From positions 1 to 35,807 of the forward strand of contig NZ_AULH01000026.1 in NCBI RefSeq assembly GCF_000425185.1: DNA of 35,807 nt, given 5' to 3'. The translations under genes were made by a program, and so were the position numbers. Source of the DNA: Pleomorphomonas koreensis DSM 23070 (GTDB taxonomy: Bacteria > Pseudomonadota > Alphaproteobacteria > Rhizobiales > Pleomorphomonadaceae). The notes below the pieces were generated by a model. It searched no databases. It was not told the origin of the DNA and saw nothing but the letters and a program-made list of their open reading frames with translations. Numbering within the stretch: the stretch's first letter is position 1; each line of letters starts with the position of its first letter. This document shows, one piece after another, positions 1 through 7,890 of the stretch.

Positions 1-470
1 GCATCCACGGGGACGCCCTGGCCCTTCGCCAGCATCAAGCCGAGGTTGAGCTTGCCGGTCGTGTTGCCCGCATCGGCGGCTTTCTGGAACAGCTCTGCCG
101 CCTTGGCGCCATCGGCGGCCACCACGGTGCCGTCGCGATAAAGCTCGCCCAGGCGGACGTAGCCACTCACATTGCCGGCATCCGCCGCCCGCTGCAGAAG
201 GTCGATCGCCTTCGGCCCGTCAATGGCGATCGGACCGCCGCGCGTATAAAGGTCGCCCAGCTGATAGAGAGCGTTGGCATTGCCGCTGTCGGCAACCTGC
301 TCGAGTTGATGTAGCGCATCGGCCGCTTTTGACGAGGAGGACGACGCCTTGATGACATCGACCAACCCTTTGACATCAATCGCGGGGGGAGCTTTCGGAT
401 TGTCCTGGGCAAAGCCGTTTGCCGCGAACAAAAGGGCGGAAGATGCGAGGAGGATTGCAAGGCTGCGCAT
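1..470 (-). CDS. Secreted Sel1-repeat (TPR-like) protein, partial
   Basis: The first 156 codons of a gene that runs off the left edge. It begins at ATG 470-468, four bases after a good GGAGG ribosome site. Residues 1-24 form a Sec signal peptide (MRSLAILLASSALLFAANGF then AQ), so the product is exported. From about residue 55 there are repeated 36-residue units of the Sel1 type, with motifs such as ALYQLGDLYTRGG, YVRLGELYRDG and KLNLGLMLAKGQG, each followed by an AADAGN-type turn. Sel1 proteins are protein-interaction scaffolds, often periplasmic and linked to envelope or signalling functions. No enzymatic domain is visible in this part and the partner is unknown. The C-terminal portion lies outside the window. 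Confidence 0.85.
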   Translation of the reverse strand, partial: MRSLAILLASSALLFAANGFAQDNPKAPPAIDVKGLVDVIKASSSSSKAADALHQLEQVADSGNANALYQLGDLYTRGGPIAIDGPKAIDLLQRAADAGNVSGYVRLGELYRDGTVVAADGAKAAELFQKAADAGNTTGKLNLGLMLAKGQGVPVD

Positions 471-869
471 GGGGCCTCCAGTCTCAAAATAGGTCAAATA
501 AATTAGCCGGAAACGGCGGATCGGAAAAACACTGACCCAAAGGCTAACGCTGTTGCCTATGGTTAGCAACCCGACTGAGAGATCGTTCCGACAAAGACGC
601 CCTCGGAAGCAGAGACGAGGATGGCTCCGTCCGGAGACAGGAATGTACAGGTAGTTGATCTGCCTCGGGAAACCGGTTGCGACGACCCGAGGTCATGCGC
701 TGTATAAACTTTGTTGTGAAATGCCCTCGGCGCCGATCGGCATCCTGTGATCCGATGATCCACGGTATCAAGGTTGACGACGTCAGAACCCGAAGCTGGG
801 AACGCGGCTGGCCCGAAGCCTATTCCTGCGGAGGCACCGAGCGAGGCGAAACTGCCGTGAGCAGGACAA
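471..869. other. Intergenic region between Sel1 gene and tRNA-Ser
   Basis: About 400 bases without a convincing gene. The part next to the Sel1 start is AT-richer and presumably holds its promoter, but no clear -35/-10 pair was found. Two competing inverted repeats lie at 543-570 (GCTAAC with GTTAGC; GTTGC with GCAAC). Short open frames here lack ribosome sites and normal codon bias. Confidence 0.5.
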
Positions 870-959
870 TGGCGGAGAAGGAGGGATTCGAACCCTCGAT
901 AGAGTTGCCCCTATACACGCGTTCCAGGCGTGCGCCTTAAACCACTCGGCCACCTCTCC
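870..959 (-). tRNA. tRNA-Ser (anticodon GGA)
   Basis: A complete class II tRNA read on the minus strand. The acceptor stem GGAGAGG pairs with CTTCTCC, followed by discriminator G and an encoded CCA at 872-870. The anticodon loop CTGGAAC sits on a five-pair stem (CACGC/GCGTG), giving anticodon GGA, which reads UCC and UCU serine codons. A long variable arm (about TATAGGGGCAACTCTA) and the T-loop GGTTCGAATCC are present, as expected for tRNA-Ser. Total length is 90 nt with CCA. Confidence 0.97.
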
Positions 960-990
960 ATACGGCCGGCGCCCCGGCTCGTGGCCGCGC

Positions 991-1018
991 ACTATAGCGA
1001 TGTTCAAAGCGAGCGCAA
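991..1018 (-). promoter_or_regulatory. Probable promoter of tRNA-Ser
   Basis: On the minus strand, TTGCGC (1018-1013) and TATAGT (996-991) are separated by 16 bases. This would start transcription about 25 bases before the mature tRNA 5' end. Position and spacing fit a sigma-70-type promoter; it is inferred from sequence only. Confidence 0.5.
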
Positions 1019-1201
1019 GGGGGGTGATGAAGGGCATTTTGAAAGTCGGCTGAGCCGGATCGGACTGTCGCATCAGCCCCTTGCCGATGGACGGTCCATG
1101 ACGCCGCAAGGAGCCGGTTTCGGCCGGGAGACGAGACGAGATACACCCTCCCAGACTGGGGAAAATCGACCGCGGGCGATGGTTGCCGGCGGCCAGTCCG
1201 C

Positions 1202-1732
1202 TCATGCCCACAGCCGCGAGGTCGGCGGATTCTCGCCGTCGATCGCCTGGCGGACGCTTTCGATGCGCCGCACCAGCTCGCCGGAGATGCGCGTCTCAAG
1301 CGCGTTGAGCACCGTCTCGGTGACGGCGCGGCGCTCGGCCTTGCGCTCGACCAGCGCCGGATCGCGCAGCGGCCAGCGCAGCGTCGCGTATTCGGCGAGG
1401 CGGGCGCAGTCGGGCTCGGTCCAGGTGACGGTGGCGAGGTCGACGACGATGTGCGGCCTCAGGCCGCCCGGCAGGGCGAAGATCGTCCAGGACTTGGGCT
1501 CGAGGCCGTCGGTGGGGATCGCCCGCTGGCCGAGCGCCTGCCGGGCTTCCGGCAGCAACGTCGCAGCCAGGCGGCTGCCGGCGCTGAAGGCGCGGACGCG
1601 CGTGTCGCCGCGCTGATTGAGCAGCGCCTCGGCCATCAGGCTGGTGGCACTGTTGGTTTCGCACAGAAACAACACATCGACGGTCTGCATCCTGAACCAG
1701 TCCCTGACGCTCGGAGGTGTTGCCAATGTCAT
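1202..1732 (-). CDS. Low-molecular-weight phosphatase / ArsC-like protein lacking P-loop arginine
   Basis: A 176-residue protein of the low-molecular-weight protein tyrosine phosphatase/arsenate reductase fold. The N-terminal strand and loop VDVLFLCETNSATSLMAEAL (residues 18-37) line up with the family P-loop, normally C-x5-R-S. The nucleophilic Cys is at residue 24, but residue 30 is Thr (codon ACC) instead of the Arg that binds the phosphate or arsenate. The C-terminal general-acid motif is kept (WPLRDPALVE, an Asp-Pro). ATG 1732 is chosen because AGAGG lies just upstream; a later ATG at 1690 (MQTVDVLFLC) is possible and an upstream frame start at 1816 has no ribosome site. The product may be a pseudo-phosphatase, a binding protein, or an enzyme using another residue. 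There is no arsenic gene nearby. Confidence 0.75.
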   Translation of the reverse strand: MTLATPPSVRDWFRMQTVDVLFLCETNSATSLMAEALLNQRGDTRVRAFSAGSRLAATLLPEARQALGQRAIPTDGLEPKSWTIFALPGGLRPHIVVDLATVTWTEPDCARLAEYATLRWPLRDPALVERKAERRAVTETVLNALETRISGELVRRIESVRQAIDGENPPTSRLWA

Positions 1733-1921
1733 CGTACCGCCTCTTTCCGCCCCACCCACAGGGAAAGCGCCGTCTCCCCCAACTCGGCCGCCGCTCCCCG
1801 AACTCCTCTGCGCCATGCCGATGGATTATCCATGGCGTTTCCAAGACAGGCCGATGACGCCCCTCGGACAACCCAAAAGCATAATCCGCGCCATCCCGCC
1901 GCCGCCCTGACTCAAAACGCC

Positions 1922-1935
1922 TAGACCAAAGTCTA
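1922..1935. promoter_or_regulatory. Palindromic candidate operator TAGACCAAAGTCTA
   Basis: TAGAC-CAAA-GTCTA is a perfect 5-bp inverted repeat with a 4-base centre in an AT-rich patch, about 190 bases upstream of the phosphatase-like gene start. It looks like a dimeric regulator site of the LuxR/NarL response-regulator sort, but the regulator and target are unknown. Confidence 0.35.
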
Positions 1936-2111
1936 AGTATTTAATTTGCAAGGCGGAATCGGCATGACGCCGGCCGGCGCATGGCAGGTATAGTGTCCGG
2001 GCCGGTCCGACAAGACCGCCGAAGGGCGAAGCGCCGCGGAAGGTCGCACGGAGACGCCGGCCGGCGGCAGGGTACCGGCGGCGCAATTGACGGCTTTCTG
2101 AGCAAGGTTCA

Positions 2112-2140
2112 GCCGCCGGCGCGAGCAGCGGACCGGCGGC
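2112..2140 (-). terminator. GC-rich hairpin downstream of sdhB
   Basis: GCCGCCGG (2112-2119) pairs perfectly with CCGGCGGC (2133-2140) across a 13-base loop, 47 bases after the sdhB stop. It lacks the run of T expected of a classical intrinsic terminator on either strand, so it may only mark or protect the transcript end. Confidence 0.25.
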
Positions 2141-2186
2141 TTCGGGAACTGTGGCGGGCGTCTTTTCCGGCGTCGGCAAGCAGCGG

Positions 2187-2966
2187 TCAGATATGACGCT
2201 CGACCAGCATCTTCTTGATCTCGGCGATCGCCTTGGCCGGATTGAGACCCTTGGGGCAGGTCTGGGTGCAGTTCATGATGGTGTGGCAGCGGTAGAGGCG
2301 GAACGGGTCCTCGAGGTTGTCGAGGCGTTCGCCGGTCGCCTCGTCGCGGCTGTCGATCAGCCAGCGATAGGCCTGCAGCAGGATGGCTGGGCCGAGGTAG
2401 CGGTCGCCGTTCCACCAGTAGCTCGGGCAGGAGGTGGAGCAGCAGGCGCAGAGGATGCACTCGTAGAGGCCGTCGAGCTTCTCGCGGTCGGCGTGGCTCT
2501 GCCGCCACTCGGTGGGCGGCTCGGGCGACACGGTGTGCAGCCACGGCTCGATCGACTTGTGCTGCGCATAGAAGTGGGTGAGGTCGGGCACCAGGTCCTT
2601 CACCACATTGAGGTGCGGCAGCGGGTAAATCTTGATCGGGCCGTCGATCTCGTCCATGCCCTTGGTGCAGGCCAGCGTGTTCATGCCGTCGATGTTCATG
2701 GCGCAGGAGCCGCAGATGCCCTCGCGGCAGGAGCGGCGCAGCGCCAGCGTCGGATCGACCTTGTTCTTGATCCAGAGAAGCGCGTCGAGCACCATCGGCC
2801 CGCAATCATCGAGATCGACGAAGAAGGTGTCGAGGCGCGGGTTGCGGCCGTCCTCGGGGTCCCAGCGGTAGACGCGGATCTCGCGGACGTGGGCGGCGCC
2901 CTCCGGCTTCGGCCAGACCTTGCCGGCCTTGATCTTCGAGTTCTTCGGCAGCGTGAGCTGGACCAT
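2187..2966 (-). CDS. sdhB: Succinate dehydrogenase iron-sulfur subunit
   Basis: A 259-residue subunit carrying electrons from the flavin of SdhA to quinone in complex II at the cytoplasmic membrane. All three cluster motifs are visible in order: the [2Fe-2S] ferredoxin-like motif [16 protein letters not shown] with a later Cys, the [4Fe-4S] motif [16 protein letters not shown], and the [3Fe-4S] motif [20 protein letters not shown] near the C-terminus. Length and ends match alphaproteobacterial SdhB. It is the last gene of sdhCDAB, 61 bases after sdhA, and probably shares its transcript. Nothing is abnormal. Confidence 0.97.
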   Translation of the reverse strand: MVQLTLPKNSKIKAGKVWPKPEGAAHVREIRVYRWDPEDGRNPRLDTFFVDLDDCGPMVLDALLWIKNKVDPTLALRRSCREGICGSCAMNIDGMNTLACTKGMDEIDGPIKIYPLPHLNVVKDLVPDLTHFYAQHKSIEPWLHTVSPEPPTEWRQSHADREKLDGLYECILCACCSTSCPSYWWNGDRYLGPAILLQAYRWLIDSRDEATGERLDNLEDPFRLYRCHTIMNCTQTCPKGLNPAKAIAEIKKMLVERHI

Positions 2967-3027
2967 GGAGCTGTTCCCTCGGAAGCTTTCGTTTGCCGGC
3001 CGATTTGCGGCGGGACTTTCGCGAGCC

Positions 3028-4866
3028 TCAGTACACCCGCGCCTTCGGCTTGATGTAGTCGATCTCGGAGGTCATCGTGTAGGCATGCACCGGCCGGTAA
3101 TCGAGGCCGACCGTCCGCGTCCCCTGGTCGATCGAGGCGAGCGTGTGCTTCATCCACCCGGCGTCGTCGCGATTGGGGAAATCCTCGCGGGCATGCGCCC
3201 CACGGCTTTCCTGGCGGTTGAGCGCGCCTTCCATGGTGACGACGGCCTGGACGATCAGGTTCTCGTATTCGAGCGCCTCGGTCAGGTCGGTGTTCCAGAT
3301 CAGCGAGCGGTCGGTGGTGCGGAGGTCGTCGCCGGCCGCCCAGCAGCCGTGGATCAGCCTGACGCCTTCCTCCAGCACCTCGCCGGTGCGGAACACGGCG
3401 CAGTTGGACTGCATGGTCTTCTGCATATTGAGGCGCAGCTCGGCGGTCGGCGTCGCGCCGGCGGCGTAGCGGACGCGGTCGAGCCGGTCGAGGGCGCTTG
3501 CGCCGGCGTCCTTCGGCAGGTCGGCGATGCGGCCGCCCTTGTCGATGATCTCGGCGCAGCGGTGGCCGACGGCGCGGCCGAACACCACGAGATCGATCAG
3601 CGAATTGGAGCCGAGGCGGTTGGCGCCGTGCACCGAGACGCAGGCCGCCTCGCCGACGGCCATCAGGCCGGGCACGACGCTGTCGGCGTTGTCGCCGACC
3701 TTGGTCAGCACCTCGCCGTGGTAGTTGGTGGGAATGCCGCCCATGTTGTAGTGGACGGTCGGCAGCACCGGGATCGGCTCGCGCGTCACGTCGACGCCGG
3801 CGAAGATCTTGGCGCTTTCCGAGATGCCCGGCAGCCGCTCGGCCAGGATCGCCGGGTCGAGGTGGTCGAGGTGCAAGTGGATGTGGTCCTTGTTCTTGCC
3901 GACGCCGCGCCCCTCGCGGATTTCCATGGTCATCGAGCGGGAGACGACGTCGCGGCTGGCCAGATCCTTGGCCGACGGCGCGTAGCGCTCCATGAAGCGT
4001 TCGCCCTCGGAATTGGTGAGGTAGCCGCCCTCGCCGCGGGCGCCCTCGGTGATCAGGCAGCCGGCACCGTAGATGCCGGTCGGGTGGAACTGCACGAACT
4101 CCATGTCCTGCAGCGGCAGGCCGGCCCTGAGCACCATGGCGTTGCCGTCGCCGGTGCAGGTGTGGGCCGAGGTGCAGGAGAAATAGGCGCGGCCGTAGCC
4201 GCCGGTGGCCAGCACCGTCTGGTGGGCGCGGAAGCGGTGGAGGAGGCCGGTCTCCATTTCGAGCGCCACCACGCCGCGGCAGGCGCCGTTTTCCATGATC
4301 AGGTCGATGGCGAAATACTCGACGAAGAACTCGGCCGAATGCCGGAGCGCCTGGCCGTACATGGTGTGCAGCATCGCGTGGCCGGTGCGGTCGGCGGCGG
4401 CGCAGGTGCGCTGGGCGATGCCTTCGCCGAAATTGGTGGTCATGCCGCCGAACGGCCGCTGGTAGATCTTGCCTTCCTCGGTGCGCGAGAAGGGCACGCC
4501 CCAGTGCTCCAGCTCGTAGACGGCGGCCGGCGCGTTGCGGACGAGATATTCGATGGCGTCCTGGTCGCCGAGCCAGTCGGAGCCCTTGACGGTGTCGTAC
4601 ATGTGCCAGCGCCAGTCGTCCGGCCCCATGTTGCCGAGCGAGGCGGCGACGCCGCCCTGCGCCGCCACGGTATGCGAGCGGGTCGGGAACACCTTGGTGA
4701 TGCAGGCGGTGGAGAGGCCCGCCTCCGAGGCGCCGACGACGGCCCGAAGGCCGGCGCCGCCGGCGCCCACCACCACCACGTCGAAGGTGTGGTCGATGAA
4801 GGTGTAGGCGCGGCCGCCGACGCTGAAGGCGGCCTTGCCGCCGGCATTTTGCTCTGCAACGGCCAT
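3028..4866 (-). CDS. sdhA: Succinate dehydrogenase flavoprotein subunit
   Basis: A 612-residue catalytic subunit oxidising succinate to fumarate, linking the TCA cycle with respiration. An N-terminal FAD-binding segment ([20 protein letters not shown], about residues 30-49) is followed by the covalent-FAD motif [13 protein letters not shown], whose His carries the 8-alpha-histidyl flavin. Further conserved blocks are [20 protein letters not shown], the substrate region HLHLDHLD, and the capping and C-terminal motif VMxGxx-like [11 protein letters not shown]. The C-terminus [11 protein letters not shown] is typical of alphaproteobacterial SdhA. The gene starts two bases after the sdhD stop, so the two are almost certainly co-translated. 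Confidence 0.98.
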   Translation of the reverse strand: MAVAEQNAGGKAAFSVGGRAYTFIDHTFDVVVVGAGGAGLRAVVGASEAGLSTACITKVFPTRSHTVAAQGGVAASLGNMGPDDWRWHMYDTVKGSDWLGDQDAIEYLVRNAPAAVYELEHWGVPFSRTEEGKIYQRPFGGMTTNFGEGIAQRTCAAADRTGHAMLHTMYGQALRHSAEFFVEYFAIDLIMENGACRGVVALEMETGLLHRFRAHQTVLATGGYGRAYFSCTSAHTCTGDGNAMVLRAGLPLQDMEFVQFHPTGIYGAGCLITEGARGEGGYLTNSEGERFMERYAPSAKDLASRDVVSRSMTMEIREGRGVGKNKDHIHLHLDHLDPAILAERLPGISESAKIFAGVDVTREPIPVLPTVHYNMGGIPTNYHGEVLTKVGDNADSVVPGLMAVGEAACVSVHGANRLGSNSLIDLVVFGRAVGHRCAEIIDKGGRIADLPKDAGASALDRLDRVRYAAGATPTAELRLNMQKTMQSNCAVFRTGEVLEEGVRLIHGCWAAGDDLRTTDRSLIWNTDLTEALEYENLIVQAVVTMEGALNRQESRGAHAREDFPNRDDAGWMKHTLASIDQGTRTVGLDYRPVHAYTMTSEIDYIKPKARVY

Positions 4867-4868
4867 GA

Positions 4869-5258
4869 TCAGGCTCCGAAGGCGATCTTGAGAAGCGCCA
4901 CGGCCGAGGCAATGCCGACCAGCGCCGAGAAGAAGGAATTGGCCATCAGCGACAGCACCCTGAGGAACGGCTGATTGACGTAGTCCTCGATGATCACCTG
5001 CATGCCGATCTTCATGTGCCAGACGCTGACGCCGAGGAAGGCCAGCATCAGCACGGCGATGAAGGGGTTGCCGAGCGTGGCGAGCACCGTGGGATAGTCG
5101 TCGCCCTGCAGCTTGATCAGCAGCGCGACGTAGACGAGCGACAACAGCAGCGCGGCGACGCCGGTCACCCGCTGCTGCCAGAAATGCCCGGTGCCGGTCT
5201 TGCCCGAGCCAAAGCCGCGGGCGCGCTTCAGCGGCGTCTCGATCTGGAACTTGGTCAT
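4869..5258 (-). CDS. sdhD: Succinate dehydrogenase membrane anchor subunit SdhD
   Basis: A 129-residue hydrophobic protein with three predicted membrane helices, anchoring SdhAB and helping form the quinone and haem b sites. The N-terminal [18 protein letters not shown] and the haem-ligand segment [14 protein letters not shown] are typical of alphaproteobacterial SdhD. The start is ATG 5258 ([15 protein letters not shown]), shorter than the longest open frame, because the extra residues are unlike the family. It lies seven bases after sdhC and two bases before sdhA. Confidence 0.93.
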   Translation of the reverse strand: MTKFQIETPLKRARGFGSGKTGTGHFWQQRVTGVAALLLSLVYVALLIKLQGDDYPTVLATLGNPFIAVLMLAFLGVSVWHMKIGMQVIIEDYVNQPFLRVLSLMANSFFSALVGIASAVALLKIAFGA

Positions 5259-5265
5259 GGCGACC

Positions 5266-5664
5266 TCAGCCGAACAGAGTGGCGACAACGACGACCAGCG
5301 CCGTCAGCACGAGGCCGGCCACCAGGTTGAACAGGGCCATGCGGTCGGCGGTCTTCTTCTCGAAGCCGTAGCCGAGGTCCCAGATGAAGTGGCGGATGCC
5401 GCCGATGGCGTGATGGATCAGCGACCAGACGAGGCCGATGAGGATCAGCCGGCCGATCCAGGTCTGGTAGAGACCGTCGACGCGGGCGAACCAGACGGGA
5501 CCGCTCGCCGCCGCCACCAGCCAGACGGCGACGAACACGGTGCCGACGTAGAGGAAGCCGCCGGTCATGCGGTGGACGATCGACATCGCCATGGTCAGGA
5601 TGAAGCGGAAGACCATGAGATGCGGCGAGAGCGGACGGGAAGCCGAGAGGCGGGCGTCGGCCAT
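5266..5664 (-). CDS. sdhC: Succinate dehydrogenase cytochrome b556 subunit SdhC
   Basis: A 132-residue membrane subunit and the first gene of the sdhCDAB operon. It carries the family motifs RPLSPHLMVFRF (residues 10-21), SIVHRMTG in the first helix region, with Ser and Arg at the quinone site, and HHAIGGIRHFIWD, which includes the haem b histidine. Three membrane helices are evident. The start ATG 5664 (MADARLSASRPLSPHL) fits the family; the open frame extends 76 codons upstream, but that stretch is Arg/Ser-rich and unlike SdhC. Expression probably begins from the 187-base region upstream. Confidence 0.95.
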   Translation of the reverse strand: MADARLSASRPLSPHLMVFRFILTMAMSIVHRMTGGFLYVGTVFVAVWLVAAASGPVWFARVDGLYQTWIGRLILIGLVWSLIHHAIGGIRHFIWDLGYGFEKKTADRMALFNLVAGLVLTALVVVVATLFG

Positions 5665-5719
5665 CGGATGAGGTTCCCTCGTGAGGCGGGAGACGGGCGC
5701 TCCCTTGGAGCGGCTCCTT

Positions 5720-5735
5720 ACGCTGACGTTAGCGT
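5720..5735. promoter_or_regulatory. Palindrome in the sdh leader
   Basis: ACGCTGACGTTAGCGT is a 16-base near-perfect palindrome (only the two central-flanking pairs fail), 56 bases upstream of the sdhC start. A repressor or activator site for the sdh operon is plausible; no regulator can be assigned. Confidence 0.35.
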
Positions 5736-5842
5736 CAAGGGGTCGGAATAGCGTGAGTCGTAAGTACCTTCTCGGAGGGGAGGCGTCAAAGCCAAATCGC
5801 CGTCCGGACGGTGCAAAACGATAAAGTGTACGCAGAAATGCG

Positions 5843-5871
5843 ACTATATGCCTAGACCGACGGCGATACGG
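5843..5871 (-). promoter_or_regulatory. Possible sdhC promoter
   Basis: A minus-strand TATAGT box (5848-5843), the same -10 hexamer seen for tRNA-Ser, lies just downstream of the 3' end of the next gene. The -35 region at 17 bases (CCGTAT, 5871-5866) is poor. If used it would give sdh a leader of about 170 bases. Confidence 0.25.
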
Positions 5872-6625
5872 CATCAAGCCGGTCGATCGCATCGGTCAAC
5901 TCGGCGAGATAGTCGCCGCCTTCGAGGCAGTGCGAGGCGTCCGGCAGCAGGCGGAAGAGCGGCGGCGACGGCAGCCGCCCGACCAGTTCGCGGACGTTCT
6001 CCGGCGGCGCCACGATGTCCTTGCCGCCGGCGAATATGGCGACCGGCAGCGTCAGGCGATCGACGACGGCGAACACGTCGTGGCGCGGCCATTCGTCGAG
6101 GGCGCGCGGCACCTCGCGCCGGAGGTTGGCGATACCATCAGGATGATATTTCTCGCGCGCTTCGATCTGGCGGACGCCGGAGGTGAAGGGCGACACCAGC
6201 AGCAGATGGCCGACCTTGCCGAGATAGTCGCCGGCGGCAAGGCGCATGACGGCATAGGCGCCCATCGAGTGGCCGCACAGGGCGAGATGGCCGCCGCTCC
6301 AGCCGATGTCGGCGGCATGGGCGACGGCCCAATCCGCGGCCCGGCGCACGTCGCGGACGTGGTTTTCGAGGAGGAAGTCGGCTTCGGCGCCGGCGCTGTC
6401 GTTCCAGGCCGAGGCGCAGCAGTCGGGCGACACGACGATGTAGCCGCGCGCCCGATAGGCGTCGATCAGCTTCAGCATGTGCGGCGCCCGCGCCGCGCCG
6501 TTGCGGCCATGGGCGGTGACGGCGAGACGGGGCGAGGGCGCGTTGCGCCACACCTCGATACTGATACGCGCGTCGGGCGAGAAGGGGTCGTCGGAAGCGC
6601 CGAGCGGCACGACGTCGGGCGTCAT
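5852..6625 (-). CDS. Alpha/beta hydrolase, last gene of the glucan operon
   Basis: A 257-residue alpha/beta hydrolase-fold protein without a signal peptide. The nucleophile elbow is GHSMG (in LALCGHSMGAYAVM, about residue 135). A downstream Asp (VAIFAGGKDIVAPPENV) and a C-terminal His (LLPDASHCLEGGDY) complete a catalytic triad. HGRNGAARAPHMLKL near residue 40 gives the oxyanion strand, with a dienelactone-hydrolase/serine-peptidase-like look. Its ATG overlaps the stop of the GH144 gene (ATGA), so it is translationally coupled to it. From context it could remove ester substituents (for example acyl groups) from glucan oligosaccharides. That role is inference; the sequence supports only a serine hydrolase. 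Confidence 0.85.
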   Translation of the reverse strand: MTPDVVPLGASDDPFSPDARISIEVWRNAPSPRLAVTAHGRNGAARAPHMLKLIDAYRARGYIVVSPDCCASAWNDSAGAEADFLLENHVRDVRRAADWAVAHAADIGWSGGHLALCGHSMGAYAVMRLAAGDYLGKVGHLLLVSPFTSGVRQIEAREKYHPDGIANLRREVPRALDEWPRHDVFAVVDRLTLPVAIFAGGKDIVAPPENVRELVGRLPSPPLFRLLPDASHCLEGGDYLAELTDAIDRLDAVSPSV

Positions 6626-7890
6626 GCCACCGACGCCCGGTCGATGTGCGGGCTGGCAAAGCCGAGCCGGGCGAGGCCGGCCAGCACCTCGGGCGCCGTC
6701 ATGAACAGCGTCCAGATCAGGCCGGAGCGGTGGTTCTCGATCATCACGACGATCGGCCCCTGGTCGATGGCGAGATGGCTCGATGCCTGCCAGTGGCGGC
6801 CGGGCGAGAAGGCGTCGGCCAGCCCGCGCGGCCCGAACAGCCGGCCATCCATGGCGGTGAGGAAGCCGCGCAGCGCCGCCATCGCTTCGGCCGGCACGTA
6901 GGGCATCGAGGCGAGCGCCGCCGTCGGCGTGATGACGCCGGTGTCGTTGACCGGCGAGTGGGCGTTGTAGCCGTCGAAGGTGTCCGACGCCGTGAGGCCC
7001 CAGCAGTCCGGCCCGTAGCCGGCAAAGCCGTGGGGATTGGTCAGGCAGTGGGCGCGGTTGATCAGCGCATGCGCGGTGTTCTGGACGAAATAGTCGGCAT
7101 AGGCGTCGACGAGGCCGCGCGGGTCGAGGCCGAGGAAGGAGTAATGGGCGAAGAACAGCGGCCCGCCATAGTCCGGGCCGAGCGGCAGCGTCACGCCGCC
7201 GTAGTCGCGACCGTTCAGGAAGTCGCGGCCCCTGGCCCAGGAGCCGTGATAGGTCGAGGCCGGCACCGGATGGGTCGGCGAGGCGGCGGCCAGCACGTGG
7301 GTGATCAGGCACTCGTTCCAGCCGGTGATGGCGTGGTTCATGGCAAAGCCGTGCAGCGGGCTGAAGTGCCAGAGGAGAGCGCCGTCGTCGCGCAGGTGAT
7401 GGCTCCACTCGACATGGCGCCACAGGCGGTCGATGCGGGCGGCAAGGTCAGGCCGCACCGGAATCAGCCACTGGCGGGCGGTGAGGAGGCCGGCCATCAG
7501 GAACGAGGTCTCGACGAGGTCGCCGCCGTCGTCCCGCTCGCCGAAGGGAATCGTCTTGCCGGTCGCCCCGTTCATGAAATGCGGGAACACGCCGTGGAAG
7601 CGGTCGGCCGCCTCCAGGAAGCCGACGATGCGACAGATGCGCTCGATCACCTCGTCCTTCGGCAGGAAGCCGCGCTCGACGCCTGATATCAGCGCCATGA
7701 CGCCGAAGCCGGTGCCGCCGGTGGTGACGGTGTCCTCGGGCGAATAGCCGAAGGCGTCGTTGTCGCGCTCGCGCGCCATGCCGCTCACCGGATGGCCGTA
7801 ATCCCAGAAATAGCTGAGCGTCGCCTGCTGCACGAGATCGAGCAGCGCCTCGTCATCCATGGCCGCGACGTCGGCCGGCGAAAGGATCAT
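6622..7890 (-). CDS. GH144-type (PF10091) glucanase, probably endo-beta-1,2-glucanase
   Basis: A 422-residue protein of the glycoamylase (PF10091) family, the fold of GH144 endo-beta-1,2-glucanases and of the middle domain of cyclic beta-1,2-glucan synthases. Family blocks visible in order include ATLSYFWDYGHPVSGMARER, TTGGTGFGVMALISGVERGF, DLVETSFLMAGLLTARQ, NHAITGWNECLITHVLAA, GYGPDCWGLTASDTFDGY, TPTAALASMPYVP and GLADAFSPG. This (alpha/alpha)6-barrel type cleaves internal glucan linkages to give oligosaccharides. There is no signal peptide, so it should act in the cytoplasm, unlike secreted members. Its start overlaps the GH3 stop (ATGA, 7890-7887) and its stop overlaps the hydrolase start. 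The beta-1,2 specificity is inferred from the family and the GH3 partner. Confidence 0.88.
   Translation of the reverse strand: MILSPADVAAMDDEALLDLVQQATLSYFWDYGHPVSGMARERDNDAFGYSPEDTVTTGGTGFGVMALISGVERGFLPKDEVIERICRIVGFLEAADRFHGVFPHFMNGATGKTIPFGERDDGGDLVETSFLMAGLLTARQWLIPVRPDLAARIDRLWRHVEWSHHLRDDGALLWHFSPLHGFAMNHAITGWNECLITHVLAAASPTHPVPASTYHGSWARGRDFLNGRDYGGVTLPLGPDYGGPLFFAHYSFLGLDPRGLVDAYADYFVQNTAHALINRAHCLTNPHGFAGYGPDCWGLTASDTFDGYNAHSPVNDTGVITPTAALASMPYVPAEAMAALRGFLTAMDGRLFGPRGLADAFSPGRHWQASSHLAIDQGPIVVMIENHRSGLIWTLFMTAPEVLAGLARLGFASPHIDRASVA

Larger units (their letters stand above)
1733..2186. other. Intergenic region between sdhB end and phosphatase-like gene
   Basis: About 450 bases with no supported gene. 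It holds an AT-rich patch around 1920-1950 with a short palindrome (1922-1935), and a GC-rich inverted repeat at 2112-2140 that may end the sdh transcript. Open frames across it are shadows with no ribosome site. Confidence 0.5.

Noticed and set aside
563-763. A 66-residue minus-strand open frame in the gap before tRNA-Ser
   Set aside because: No ribosome site, no recognisable domain and mixed codon use; the reading frame is short enough to arise by chance in this GC range.
1982-2196. Short plus-strand open frame between the phosphatase-like gene and sdhB
   Set aside because: Arg/Gly-rich random-looking translation that runs into the 3' end of sdhB; no ribosome site.
2920-4974. A 684-codon plus-strand open frame opposite sdhA
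   Set aside because: It is the antisense shadow of sdhA; its His/Val/Ala/Gly-rich translation matches no family and high GC keeps such frames open.
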